34,989 bases of DNA from NCBI GenBank assembly GCA_963205105.1, contig CAUJJW010000194.1, positions 1-34,989 on the forward strand. The letters run 5' to 3'. The notes under the pieces are model-generated. The model saw nothing but the letters and a program-made list of their open reading frames with translations, was not told where the DNA came from and did not search any database. Each line of letters starts with the position of its first letter. Within the stretch, counting starts at the first letter, position 1. A program made the translations under genes and the position numbers. This DNA is from Verrucomicrobiota bacterium. Its GTDB lineage: Bacteria > Verrucomicrobiota > Verrucomicrobiia > Limisphaerales > CAIMTB01. Below, one piece after another: positions 14,714 through 23,147 of this stretch.

Positions 14714-16633
14714 TCAGGCCGCCTTGGGCTTCGGCATGAGCCGGCCGGGGCCGGGGCCCGAGGTGTGGGCTTGGGCGCCGGGCTTGAAGCTGCGCCAGTA
14801 GCGGAGCGGCAGCAACGCGACCACCAGCAGAGCCATCTGGGTCACGTCGAAGAGAATGAGCCAGCGGAAGGCGGCGTCCATGAAGCCATAGGCGTGCAAT
14901 CCGATGCCGAGCATGTTGACGCCGAACCAGGAGAAGGCGGTGATCACGTTTCCGAAGATCGCCGTCGCCATGAGGGCTTTTTCTGAGAGGACCTTGCCCC
15001 AGCGCGCGTGCAGGTAGAACGCGTTCCAGATCACGATCATCAGGGCCCCGTTTTCCTTGGGATCCCAGCCCCAGAAGCGTCCCCAGGATTGGTCGGCCCA
15101 GATGCCGCCGAGCACGGTGCCGACGAAGGAGAAGAGCATGGCGAAGCAGGTGACGCCGTAGACCATGCGGGCGAGGGACTTGGCGTTCTCGGCGGTGAGC
15201 GAGGCGCTGAAGAAACCGCGCAGGACGTAGAGGATGGCCAGGAACCCCGCGAAGAAGGTGGCCGAGTAGCCGAGGGTCACCACGACCACGTGGGTGGCGA
15301 GCCAGAAGTTGGTGTCGAGCACGGCGCGCAGCATGATCATGGTGTCGCCGCCCAGGGCCAGGTTGTGGGCCACCACGAGTGTGGCGAAACCGGTGAGTCC
15401 GCCGACCACCGTTCCGATGCCATCCCGGTAAAAGCGCTCCAGCAGGAGCCCTAGAATCGAGGTGCCCCAGCCGATGAAAATGGCGGACGAATACAGGTTG
15501 GTGACCGGGGGGCGACCTTCGAGGACCATGCGGTAAATCAGCCCGGCGGTGTGCAGGACCAGGGCCACGACGGTGAGGGCCACGCCCGAACGGCGGAAGG
15601 TTTCGTTGCCTTGGAACCAGGAGATGCAGGCGAACAGGAACGCCGCGATATAGAGGATCATCGCTTTGTAGAAGACCTGGGCGTGGTTGTAGAAGGCCTC
15701 CTTGCGCCCTTTGGCGATCTCCGGCTGATACCCGTGATGCGCCAGCCAGGCGTGGTATTCACCGACGCTCTTGTTGAACCCCGCGCTGTCGCCGGCCCGG
15801 AAGGTGTCGTTCATCGCGGCCAACAACTTGATGGGTTGGGGAATGGCTCCCGTACTGGCGGCATCCATCAAGGAGGTGCCGGCGTTCGACCAATCGTCGC
15901 GGGCATGGCCGGGATTATCGCCAGGGATGACGAGCGGGTAGGCGTAACGGGCCACCATCTCGAACTTGCCGAGGTGCCCGATCAGCGCGTCCAACGCGCC
16001 TTGGTCAAACGGCTTTCCGTCGCGCTGAGCTTCGGCGGCGGCCCGACCCGGGGCGATGGCTTGTTCATAGGCAACCAGCTGTGGTCCGAACTCGGTGATC
16101 CGCTCCGGCTTCAAGCTGTTCTTGATGCGCTGGTACAGAATCAGGCGGTTGTAGGTGTCCATGACCGCCTTCTGAAACGGCGTCTGCTGTTCCGGTTTCA
16201 GCTTGGCTTCGCTGATGCGGCGGGCTTCGCGTTCCAGCTCATCCATGCCGGGCTGGATCTCGGCGAACGAGAAGTGCTTGTCCTCACGCTGGATACGAAG
16301 CAGCGAAATGACATCGGGATGGTCGATGCGGAAGGCGGGCCGGGTGTCGGCGACTTCGGCATGAAACAGCGCCTCTTTCAGCCAATCGAGGGCGGAGAGT
16401 GTGATGATCGTCTTGCCCGTGGCGGGGTCGGTCACGCGCACCGATTGCTTGGCGCGCAGCTGCAGGAGGGCGTTGCGGGCCACCGAATCCAGCGGCTGAA
16501 CGCGACCTTCGAGCAGGACCGGGATTCGACCAAACTCGCGGGATTGGAACTCCTTGTCCCGGGGCGGAACGAGGGTGGTCGCCAGCCAAAGCACTGCCAG
16601 GCCGGCAACCAACGAGGGCACGTGACGATTCAT
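14714..16633 (-). CDS. ccsA: Cytochrome c assembly protein of the CcsA/ResC type with a large N-terminal exported domain
   Basis: The start at 16633 (MNRHVPSLVAGLAVLWLATT) gives 639 residues and a first membrane segment. The open frame upstream runs through repeat B and is not coding. Residues 30-315 form a soluble part with GRIPVLLEGRVQPLDSVARN at 35-54, seen in CcsA proteins of the PVC and related phyla. About eight membrane segments follow (321-620). The haem-handling WWD-type motif WADQSWGRFWGWDPKEN lies at 512-528, and conserved-type His residues lie in membrane segments (His361, His423). System II cytochrome c synthesis moves haem across the membrane and attaches it to CxxCH motifs. The partner CcsB/ResB is not nearby. 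The exported cytochrome at 24939 is one likely client. Confidence 0.9.
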   Translation of the reverse strand: MNRHVPSLVAGLAVLWLATTLVPPRDKEFQSREFGRIPVLLEGRVQPLDSVARNALLQLRAKQSVRVTDPATGKTIITLSALDWLKEALFHAEVADTRPAFRIDHPDVISLLRIQREDKHFSFAEIQPGMDELEREARRISEAKLKPEQQTPFQKAVMDTYNRLILYQRIKNSLKPERITEFGPQLVAYEQAIAPGRAAAEAQRDGKPFDQGALDALIGHLGKFEMVARYAYPLVIPGDNPGHARDDWSNAGTSLMDAASTGAIPQPIKLLAAMNDTFRAGDSAGFNKSVGEYHAWLAHHGYQPEIAKGRKEAFYNHAQVFYKAMILYIAAFLFACISWFQGNETFRRSGVALTVVALVLHTAGLIYRMVLEGRPPVTNLYSSAIFIGWGTSILGLLLERFYRDGIGTVVGGLTGFATLVVAHNLALGGDTMIMLRAVLDTNFWLATHVVVVTLGYSATFFAGFLAILYVLRGFFSASLTAENAKSLARMVYGVTCFAMLFSFVGTVLGGIWADQSWGRFWGWDPKENGALMIVIWNAFYLHARWGKVLSEKALMATAIFGNVITAFSWFGVNMLGIGLHAYGFMDAAFRWLILFDVTQMALLVVALLPLRYWRSFKPGAQAHTSGPGPGRLMPKPKAA

Positions 16634-16734
16634 AAACTGAGCCAAAAGTGCCCGAATCCATTCCGATTGCCAGCGCGGATTGGGGAGGAGCGTTTTCCAA
16701 GAATCTGGACACGCATCGGGGCGATGAACCGGGG

Positions 16735-16960
16735 CGCGAGGAATGCAGCGGGCGGCCCTCATCCCGGCCTTCTCCCGGAGGGAGAAGGAGAAAACGCTCC
16801 GCGAGTTTTGCAGGGTTGAGGCAGGCGTTCGCTGGAACGAGTCGAGACGGCTCGGAAGAGCGGGGTACAGGCATGTCCCCGAGGGCAGGACGCGACACCC
16901 TCTCCCTCCGGGAGAGGGTTGGGGTGAGGGAGCCCGTCTCAACCCTCGCGATCGCTGCCA
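16735..16960. repeat. Dispersed repeat B, copy 1: MITE-like element with inverted arms
   Basis: The left arm (16758-16788, CTCATCCCGGCCTTCTCCC and on) and right arm (16898-16929) are imperfect inverted copies of each other. Each contains its own small palindrome centred on CTCCCGGAGGGAG. The roughly 110 bp between the arms (GGGTTGAGGCAGGCG, then CTGGAACGAGTCGAGACGGCTC) matches the interior of copy 2 at 32366-32600. No coding capacity is credible: the in-frame peptides are of the SPTLSRRERE type often misannotated as genes. Between the ccsA start (16633) and 16735 I see nothing definite. Confidence 0.85.
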
Positions 16961-16971
16961 TGGAAAGAGGC

Positions 16972-17041
16972 GTGACCCAGCCGGGTACCCGGGCCAACGG
17001 CCCGTGGGAAGCGGCGCCGACAGAAACAGGTTCATGGATAG
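16972..17041. repeat. Dispersed repeat module D (copy 2) ending in a solo 52-bp-unit start
   Basis: It begins GTGACCCAGCCGGGTACCC, directly after the right flank of repeat B, continues through GGGCC-AAC-GGCCC and GCGGCGCC, and ends with GGTTCATGGATAGCCAC at 17029. That is the left end of the 52-bp repeat A unit, without the remainder. Copy 1 (3434-3488) is instead joined to a complete unit. From 17042 to 17200 I find no gene. The region presumably holds the dps promoter. Confidence 0.75.
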
Positions 17042-17200
17042 CCACCCGTCTCCCCACTCTTGCGTCCCGAGCGGAACCCAAGGGATGCTCCGGGGCGTAC
17101 AAATGCTGGCGTCCCTGAGGGAGGTTCGGGTTGGGGGAACCATCGTCCGCCACCCGACCAGGAACACGTGGAGGAGCCAGGATTTTGCCGCCGAGATTTG

Positions 17201-17206
17201 AAGGAG
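17201..17206 (+). promoter_or_regulatory. Strong Shine-Dalgarno site of dps
   Basis: AAGGAG sits six bases before the ATG at 17213. It is the only near-perfect ribosome-binding site in the window, and it fixes this start over the longer open frame beginning at 17060. Confidence 0.85.
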
Positions 17207-17212
17207 AAACCC

Positions 17213-17683
17213 ATGAAAAAATCCAAAGCCGCTTCCCAACCCAGCACCAGCCGCCTCAGCGAGAGTCTGAACCAGGTACTGGCGGATTCGTACGCCCTGA
17301 TGGCCCTCACGCATCTGGCCCACTGGAACGTCGAAGGTCCCGGTTTCTTCGCGCTGCATACCGCGTTTCAGACGCAGTACGAGGAACTCTTCACGGCGAT
17401 CGACGAAATCGCCGAGCGGGTCCGCTCCCTGGGCGCTTACGCGATCGGAGGCGTCGCCACGTTCGCCGCGACCGCGAAGATGAAGGAATTCGCCGCGCCG
17501 CTGGCCCAAGGGGAGTACGTCAGCGCCCTGATCGCCGCCAATGAACAACTCGTGGCCCATGCCTCGGTGGCGCGGGACCTGGCGGGCGAGGTGAATGATC
17601 CGGAAAGCCAGGATCTCATGATCGGCAGGATCACTCTCCACCAGAAAACGATCTGGATGCTGAAGAGCTTTCTGCGCGGTTGA
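17213..17683 (+). CDS. dps: Dps-family ferritin-like DNA-protection/iron-storage protein
   Basis: The 156-residue protein matches Dps in length and motifs: HLAHWNVEGPGFFALH at 34-49, then DEIAERVRSLGA at 64-75. The intersubunit ferroxidase ligands fall at the classical spacing, His37, His49, Asp64 and Glu68. The extra Asp of the Listeria protein is replaced by Gln53. Dps forms a 12-subunit shell that oxidises iron with peroxide and protects DNA. The Lys-containing N-terminal tail (KKSKAASQ) could contact DNA. It has its own strong ribosome-binding site and no operon partner, which fits a gene made in high amount under stress. The sequence shows no recognisable OxyR or Fur site that I would defend. 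Confidence 0.93.
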   Translation: MKKSKAASQPSTSRLSESLNQVLADSYALMALTHLAHWNVEGPGFFALHTAFQTQYEELFTAIDEIAERVRSLGAYAIGGVATFAATAKMKEFAAPLAQGEYVSALIAANEQLVAHASVARDLAGEVNDPESQDLMIGRITLHQKTIWMLKSFLRG

Positions 17684-17773
17684 CCCTGCCGGTGACTGCC
17701 GGTGGGGGATTGGGTTGTGGGCGTCGCCGGGTTCAAGCCGGGTCGACCGTGGCGATTCCCGAGGCTCACACTC

Positions 17774-17808
17774 AAAAAGGGAGCCGACACTTCATGGTGT
17801 CGGCTCCC
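17774..17808 (-). terminator. Rho-independent terminator of the secreted propeller gene
   Basis: A perfect 12-bp stem, GGGAGCCGACAC (17779-17790) with GTGTCGGCTCCC (17797-17808), has a six-base loop. On the minus strand it is followed by five T residues (AAAAA at 17774-17778). It lies 29 bases past the stop at 17838. The strong symmetric stem may also stop dps transcripts arriving from the other side. Confidence 0.85.
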
Positions 17809-17837
17809 GGTGAGTGGGTTCGCGTGGAGTCGGAGGC

Positions 17838-19082
17838 TTATTTCCCCACGTAGCGAAGGCGATACACGAGGTTGGCCCCGTCGTCCGCGATCAGAATCGA
17901 ACCGTCCGCAGCTTCGGTGCAGTCGATGGGTCGGCCTTTGAAGTCGGTGCCGTTCTTGAGGAAGTCGACGACCTTCTGTTCACCGTAGGGGTGGCCGTTC
18001 TCGAAGAGCACGCGGGTGACGGAGTAGCCGACTTTTTGGGTGGCGTTCCAACCCCCGTGATGGGCCACGAAGGCATCGCCCTGCGCGTTGGGAATCTTGG
18101 TGCCACGGTAAAAGGTGAGTGCGTTGGCCGCGGAATGGGCTGGCATGACCCATTCGGGGATCACGGTCATTGCCGCGTATTTCAGCAGGTCGGGATGATC
18201 CAGGAACATCAGGTTGGGCTGGTTCTTCCCCACGATCCAGGGATGTCCGTAAAAGCCGCCTTCCTTGTAGTGATTCAACTCCGCCGGCGGGTTGTGGTCC
18301 GTGAACGGTTGGCCGTTCTTCTTGTCCCCCTCGAGCTTCGCGCCCATGGCGTCGATGTCATGGTCGACCCCCCAGATTTCGTCCGTTCCCGGTCGTACGG
18401 CCAGTTTCTCGGTGTTGCGAACGCCGGATGCGAACAGCTTCTTGTCGGTGCCATCCATCGCGAAGGACCAGATCTTTTTCCGCTCCGAGGCGTCGATCGG
18501 TTCGTCGGTGGCGTTGGTTTGGTCGCCGACGTGGGTGTAAATCCGTCCCTTGTGGATCAGGAGCGCGCGCCACATATGGCCGCCGTCCTTGCCGGTGGGA
18601 AGGTCCTTGGCGTTGAGCACCTGGAACTCTTCGTCGGCGCGCCCATCGCCATTCGTGTCCCGGGCGCGGGAGATGGAGTTCAATTGGGCAAACCACAGCC
18701 AGCCGTCATGGAACTGAATGCCCTGGAGGATGGACTTGGGATCCTTGCCCTGCACGAAGGTGGTTGCCTTCTCGAACACGCCGTCGCCGTCGGAATCGGT
18801 GCAGCGGAAGATCTTCCCCTGGCCGGGAACGCTGACAAAGAGAGCACCGTCGGGGGCCATTTCGAGGAAGCGCGGAGCCTTGATGCCATCGACGGCGACG
18901 GTCAGTTCGAAACCGGGCCGGACCCAGACCCCTTCGGGGACCGCGGCGGCGAAGGTGAGCGAGGGAACGGTGCAGGCGAGGGCGCCGAGGGTATGGCAGG
19001 CCGTGCGCCACCAGGAGGGTTGGGGGTGGGTTGGTGAAGACGGTTGGGAGGATCCGCCGGGCGGGGAAGAATGATGGTGCAT
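17838..19082 (-). CDS. Secreted sugar (sorbosone/glucose-type) dehydrogenase-like beta-propeller
   Basis: The 414-residue protein has a long N-terminus (His/Ser/Pro-rich 1-24, then a hydrophobic signal to about 46, TFAAAVPEG). A six-bladed propeller of the PQQ-dependent sugar dehydrogenase/sorbosone dehydrogenase type follows, with blades marked by FLEMAPDGALFVSVPGQGKI, DSDGDGVFEKAT, LLIHKGRIYTHVGDQTNATD, LAVRPGTDEIWGVDHDID and the ending ADGSILIADDGANLVYRLRY. DxDGDG and DTNGDGRAD loops are likely calcium sites. Relatives oxidise sugars in the periplasm and pass electrons to cytochromes. Whether PQQ is bound is not certain. An alternative start within the long leader is possible. It has its own terminator. 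Confidence 0.82.
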   Translation of the reverse strand: MHHHSSPPGGSSQPSSPTHPQPSWWRTACHTLGALACTVPSLTFAAAVPEGVWVRPGFELTVAVDGIKAPRFLEMAPDGALFVSVPGQGKIFRCTDSDGDGVFEKATTFVQGKDPKSILQGIQFHDGWLWFAQLNSISRARDTNGDGRADEEFQVLNAKDLPTGKDGGHMWRALLIHKGRIYTHVGDQTNATDEPIDASERKKIWSFAMDGTDKKLFASGVRNTEKLAVRPGTDEIWGVDHDIDAMGAKLEGDKKNGQPFTDHNPPAELNHYKEGGFYGHPWIVGKNQPNLMFLDHPDLLKYAAMTVIPEWVMPAHSAANALTFYRGTKIPNAQGDAFVAHHGGWNATQKVGYSVTRVLFENGHPYGEQKVVDFLKNGTDFKGRPIDCTEAADGSILIADDGANLVYRLRYVGK

Positions 19083-19204
19083 GGACGAACGTTAGCGGTG
19101 GGCTGGCGGGGTGGACACGCGGAAAATCCGGCCATGGGAATGGGGCGCGTTGGTTGGCGGCATGAGGCTTGCCACGGCTTTCACGAGATGGGACCAGTGG
19201 AGCC

Positions 19205-22200
19205 ATGATTTGGAGCCCCGGATTGTCGCGGGTCTGGGCGGCGTGTCTCGTAGGAACCTTGGCCCTGGGGACAACGTTCCACCTGGTGGGCGCTGAGTAT
19301 GTTGTTACGACGACGGCGGACAACGGCCCCGGGTCGCTGCGGGACGCGTTGATCTCGGCGAACCGCGAGCGGGGTGCGGACGTGATCCGGTTTTCGGTGG
19401 AAGGGGTGATCCGGTTGGGATCGGCCCTGCCGGAAGTGACGGACGACACGCGGATGGAAGGACCCGGTGCGGATCGGTTACGGCTGAGCGGGGGTGGAGC
19501 GGTGCAGGTCCTGGCGTTTGCGGCGGGCACGACGAACCACGCCACGAGTCTGACGATCGCGGACGGCTGGGCGACGAACGGGGTTCATGGCGCGGGAATT
19601 TCGAATGCGGGTTCGTTGACGCTGGTGGACTGCGTGGTGAGCGGAAACCGCACGGTGGCGGGTTGGGGAGGCGGTCTTTTCAACCAGGGCGACCTCACGC
19701 TGGCGGGCTGCCGGGTGGTGAGCAATTCGGTGGCTGGCGGCGCGGGGCAGTTGGGCGTGCCCGGCGGTGCCGGAGGAGGTGGCGGAGGATTGGGGGGAGG
19801 GCTGTTCAGCAGCGGGGGCCGTCTGGTGCTGTCGAACACGGTTTTTGAAGCGAACCTGGCTGAGGGCGGAGTCGGCGGAACAGCGGGCGTCGAAGTGACT
19901 TCAGGAGGCGCGGGAGGTGGCCCGATGGGTGGCGCCCCGGGAGGGCAGGAAGACACCAACGGCAAGCCGGGTGGATTGGGTGGAGGTGGCGGAGGCGGGG
20001 GATGGCAGAATATTGTTGACCAAAGTCCGACACCCGGAGGAATCGGTGGCATGGGAGGGGTTGGCGGTGGCGGTGGGGGTGGGGGATTTGCGAAGTTTCC
20101 TTTCAATCCAGGTGGCGGCAGTGCCTTCGGCGGTGGACTGGGCACGGTCGGCCGTTCAATGCTTCCCAATCCTGGGGTTGGGGTGGGCGGGGGAGGGGCG
20201 GGGATGGGCGGAGCGCTTTTTTGCGAAGGAACATCTTCACGATTGATTCGTTGCCGGTTCCAAGGGAACCGGGCCATCGGCGCTGCAGGCGGACGGGCAA
20301 GTGGTAGTTCAGGCGGTGCGGGTGGTGGATTCGGCGGAGCCTTGTTGGGCAGGGGAGGTGAGCTGGTCCTTGAAGACTCTGGGATCATTGGGAACGAAGC
20401 ATCCGGGGCCGACGGCTATGTCGGTGTCGGGGGGAGTCACGGGGGTGAAGCCGGGGGTGGCGCGATCCTGCTGTGGGACACGGTGTCCACGCTCGTAGGT
20501 TCCACCATCTCCGCCAACGTGGCCCGGGCGGGCGCAACCGGGCGAGGCACCATGGGTGCTCCGGACCTGGGAGCCGCCAGTTGGGGAGGAGGCGTCGCGT
20601 TGCTGGGCGGGGCCGCGGCTCTCACCAATTGCACGCTTTCCGGCAACCTCGCGCAGGGTGGAGGGGGCGGTGCGGTTTCCGACATGGGTCGTACAGGCGG
20701 GACCGCCACCGGCGGTGGTTTGACTTCGATTTCCAACAGCGTGGTCGTGGTGCACTGCACCTTGGCGGACAACCAGGCCGTGGGAGGAATGGGTGGCACA
20801 AGCATGGCTCCGCTGCCCGGGGGTGCGGCGGGGGCCGCGGAGGGAGGCGGATTTCATGTCGTGGGCGGTTCGATGATCCTTGGGAACAGTCTGGTGGTGG
20901 GAAACACCAAAAACCTGGGTCTCGTGCCCTCCGACGGCGCCGGCACGGTCACCAGCCGTGGTCGCAATCTGCTCGGCACCGATGCGGGAATGGCGGGTCT
21001 TTCGAACGCCGATTTGAAGGGTGCCGACGCGAGGTTGGGTCCGCTGATGGACAACGGCGGCCTGACACCGACGCACGCGTTGCAGCGTGGAAGCGCGGCG
21101 ATCGATGCCGCGGAATCCAACCTGGCTCCTCCGACGGATCAACGCGGTTTTCCCAGGCCCACAGGTCCAGGACCGGACGTGGGTGCGTTCGAGCGAGGAC
21201 CAGAGGCACCCGGCGCGACGGTCATCCGCCTGGACGGCGAGGTCGTGGCGCCCGGGGGGACCGTGACCTACCGAGGTCGGGTGGAGGTGTCCATGAGCAC
21301 GAGCTTTGAGAAGGGCACCTTGCTCTACACGTTGGATGGATCGAACCCGACGCATGCGTCGATGCTCTACCAAGGGCCATGGGTCCTGACGAACGACGCG
21401 CGGATCCGGGCGTTCGCCTATGACGGCGAGTTTTCGGCCACCACACCGGTTGCTGCCGTGGATGTGGCGATCGCGGCGGACAACCGGCATCTGCTGACGC
21501 TGACCACGTCCGGCCAAGGCACCGTGGACGTCACCCCTTCCGGAGAGCGGTATGATCCGGGAACCCTGGTGCGACTGACAGCTCGCGCCGCGGATGGCTG
21601 GCGATTCGCGGGCTGGAATGGTGATACCTCAGGTGATTCGGCGTACGTGGAACTGGCCATGGATTCGGAGCGGGCGGTGAGCGCGACTTTTGTTCCGTGG
21701 GCGATGGTTCCGTTGTCGGCGTCGGCGAAGGTGTATGGGGTGGGCAGCCGACCGGGGGAGAACGGACCTCTTCTGCGTCAGGATTGGACTACTTGGGTGA
21801 AACTGGATCCGCCGGGGGGCATGTATCCGCTCAATACCCTGGTTACCCTGACCGCGGAAGTTCCCCGCATTTCGTTTGCCGAGGGTCACACGGGATTCAT
21901 CCGATGGACGGGTGATGCCGAGGGAAATCGTCCTCAGGTAACGGTCCGGATGGATCGCCCGCGATCGGTGGCCGCTGAGTTTGAGTTCTCGAGGTGGTTT
22001 CCGGGACGGTACTGGCTCGAGGTGGTGACCGTGGGTGGCGGGATTGCGTTGGCGTCACCTCCGCCCGAAAACCTGCCCGTGTACGTTTCGGGCACGGGCA
22101 CCCCGGTGGACGTCACGGCGACGCCGGCGAGCGGTTGGAGCTTCCTCCATTGGACGGGAACGGTGGCGAGCACCGAGCCGGCGATCTCCCTGGGGATGGG

Positions 22201-22897
22201 GCGGGATAACTACCTTGAGGCGGTTTTCGGCACCCGCTTGCGCACGGTGGTTTCCGGCGCCGGCACGATCGAAGTCTCGCCGAACCGTGACCTTCACCCG
22301 GGCGAATCCCGGGTCCGGCTCCTGGCGGTTCCGCAGGAAGGCCATGCGTTTGCGCGGTGGGGCCATGCGGTTTCGGGAACGAACAATCCGATGGAGCTGA
22401 CCCTGCGCGAAGCCGAACCCACGGTGGCGGCACTGTTCGTGCCAGTGTCCGAAGACCACGTTTCCTTGGTGGTGGGTGTGGACGGCAACGGCGCGGTGAG
22501 GCGGGAACCGGATGGGAACCAGCATCCCATCGGAACACAGGTTCGAATCACCGCCGAGCCGGAGCCGGGCCAGATGTTTGTGGGATGGAGTGGGGACGGA
22601 GCCGGCGGGGAACCGACGTTGCTGGTGACCATGGATCGGGACCGGCGGATGCGGGCCCTGTTCACGCAACGTCCGCGGCTGAGTTTGTTTGATCCCTTCG
22701 ATTACCGCGCGCCTGAGAGTATCCGGCTGCGGATGGTGGGCGAGGAGGGTGCGTGGTATGCGATGGAGACTTCGGCCAATCTCAAGAACTGGTCACGATT
22801 CACGGTGGTGACGAATCGAGGGGGTGCGTCGGTTCTGCGGCTGCCGCAAGAGGGGCGCTCGGCTCTGTTTTATCGGGCCGTCCGGATGGGGCCGTGA
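19205..22897 (+). CDS. Large secreted glycine-rich right-handed beta-helix protein with chitobiase-like and InlB-type repeat domains
   Basis: The ATG at 19205 gives 1230 residues beginning with a good signal peptide (MIWSPGLSRVWAACLVG, ending near LVGAEY). A TTG 36 bases upstream is less likely. Residues 30-120 carry the beta-helix opening TTTADNGPGSLRDALISANR, typical of choice-of-anchor Q proteins. About 165-555 is a parallel beta-helix with long Gly runs (GGAGGGGGGLGGG type) on its turns and repeated VVSGNR, LSGNLA and TLADNQA rungs. It closes with ARLGPLMDNGGLTPTHAL near 620. A chitobiase/beta-hexosaminidase C-terminal-type domain follows (about 680-765, LLYTLDGSNPTHAS). Then come four or five divergent InlB B-repeats, each ending like FAGWNGDTSGD or FVGWSGDGAGG before MDxxRxVxAxF (about 768-1160). 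A short C-terminal Ig-like end follows. It is probably a cell-surface or secreted adhesin or polysaccharide-active protein. No anchor motif is seen. Confidence 0.88.
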   Translation: MIWSPGLSRVWAACLVGTLALGTTFHLVGAEYVVTTTADNGPGSLRDALISANRERGADVIRFSVEGVIRLGSALPEVTDDTRMEGPGADRLRLSGGGAVQVLAFAAGTTNHATSLTIADGWATNGVHGAGISNAGSLTLVDCVVSGNRTVAGWGGGLFNQGDLTLAGCRVVSNSVAGGAGQLGVPGGAGGGGGGLGGGLFSSGGRLVLSNTVFEANLAEGGVGGTAGVEVTSGGAGGGPMGGAPGGQEDTNGKPGGLGGGGGGGGWQNIVDQSPTPGGIGGMGGVGGGGGGGGFAKFPFNPGGGSAFGGGLGTVGRSMLPNPGVGVGGGGAGMGGALFCEGTSSRLIRCRFQGNRAIGAAGGRASGSSGGAGGGFGGALLGRGGELVLEDSGIIGNEASGADGYVGVGGSHGGEAGGGAILLWDTVSTLVGSTISANVARAGATGRGTMGAPDLGAASWGGGVALLGGAAALTNCTLSGNLAQGGGGGAVSDMGRTGGTATGGGLTSISNSVVVVHCTLADNQAVGGMGGTSMAPLPGGAAGAAEGGGFHVVGGSMILGNSLVVGNTKNLGLVPSDGAGTVTSRGRNLLGTDAGMAGLSNADLKGADARLGPLMDNGGLTPTHALQRGSAAIDAAESNLAPPTDQRGFPRPTGPGPDVGAFERGPEAPGATVIRLDGEVVAPGGTVTYRGRVEVSMSTSFEKGTLLYTLDGSNPTHASMLYQGPWVLTNDARIRAFAYDGEFSATTPVAAVDVAIAADNRHLLTLTTSGQGTVDVTPSGERYDPGTLVRLTARAADGWRFAGWNGDTSGDSAYVELAMDSERAVSATFVPWAMVPLSASAKVYGVGSRPGENGPLLRQDWTTWVKLDPPGGMYPLNTLVTLTAEVPRISFAEGHTGFIRWTGDAEGNRPQVTVRMDRPRSVAAEFEFSRWFPGRYWLEVVTVGGGIALASPPPENLPVYVSGTGTPVDVTATPASGWSFLHWTGTVASTEPAISLGMGRDNYLEAVFGTRLRTVVSGAGTIEVSPNRDLHPGESRVRLLAVPQEGHAFARWGHAVSGTNNPMELTLREAEPTVAALFVPVSEDHVSLVVGVDGNGAVRREPDGNQHPIGTQVRITAEPEPGQMFVGWSGDGAGGEPTLLVTMDRDRRMRALFTQRPRLSLFDPFDYRAPESIRLRMVGEEGAWYAMETSANLKNWSRFTVVTNRGGASVLRLPQEGRSALFYRAVRMGP

Positions 22898-22904
22898 GGT
22901 CCCC

Positions 22905-22938
22905 GGTTCAAGAACGAGCCGCTCACGGACCATGAACC
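22905..22938. repeat. Short degenerate relative of the 52-bp repeat unit
   Basis: A 34-bp segment starts GGTTCAAGAACG and ends GGACCATGAACC, eight bases after the beta-helix stop. It resembles the 52-bp unit read on the other strand (ATGG next to the TGAACC end, GCTCAC inside), so it looks like a shortened, inverted copy. Confidence 0.6.
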
Positions 22939-22950
22939 GCTGGGGGAATC

Positions 22951-23030
22951 GCCACAGAGACACCGAGTCACAGAGGTAGAAACGGTTTGCCTTCGTTCTT
23001 TGTGCCTCAGTGTCTCTGTGGTGCAAACCG
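22951..23030. repeat. Dispersed repeat C: interleaved inverted repeats (CCACAGAGACAC type)
   Basis: CCACAGAGACAC (22952-22963) is the exact inverse of GTGTCTCTGTGG (23010-23021). CGGTTTGC (22983-22990) is the exact inverse of GCAAACCG (23023-23030). The two pairs are interleaved, not nested. The sequence is of the common environmental-genome type whose false translations read HRDTEAQR or LCDSVSLW. No gene is credible. Confidence 0.75.
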
Positions 23031-23140
23031 GGTTCGTTGACAGCCACCTGTTCGAAATCGACCTGCTCACGGTCCTTGAACCGGGGATTCCGGGGGGCGA
23101 GACGCCCCCCTCTACGGCAGGCGAGACGCCCGCCGCTACG
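23031..23140. repeat. Dispersed repeat A, copy 2
   Basis: A complete 52-bp unit (23031-23082), with a variant left end GGTTCGTTGACAG, is followed by GGGGATTCC and the twin hairpins GGGGGGCG-AGA-CGCCCCCC (23092-23110) and GGCG-AGA-CGCC. Confidence 0.85.
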
Positions 23141-23147
23141 GAGGCAC

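Noticed and set aside
16634..17641. N-terminal extension of the ccsA frame (total 975 codons)
   Set aside because: The extension passes through repeats B and D and antisense to dps. The credible start with a membrane segment is at 16633.
19585..20388. Pro-rich minus-strand frame of 267 codons
   Set aside because: It is the complement of the Gly runs of the beta-helix protein: GGN codons read as CC-type Pro codons.
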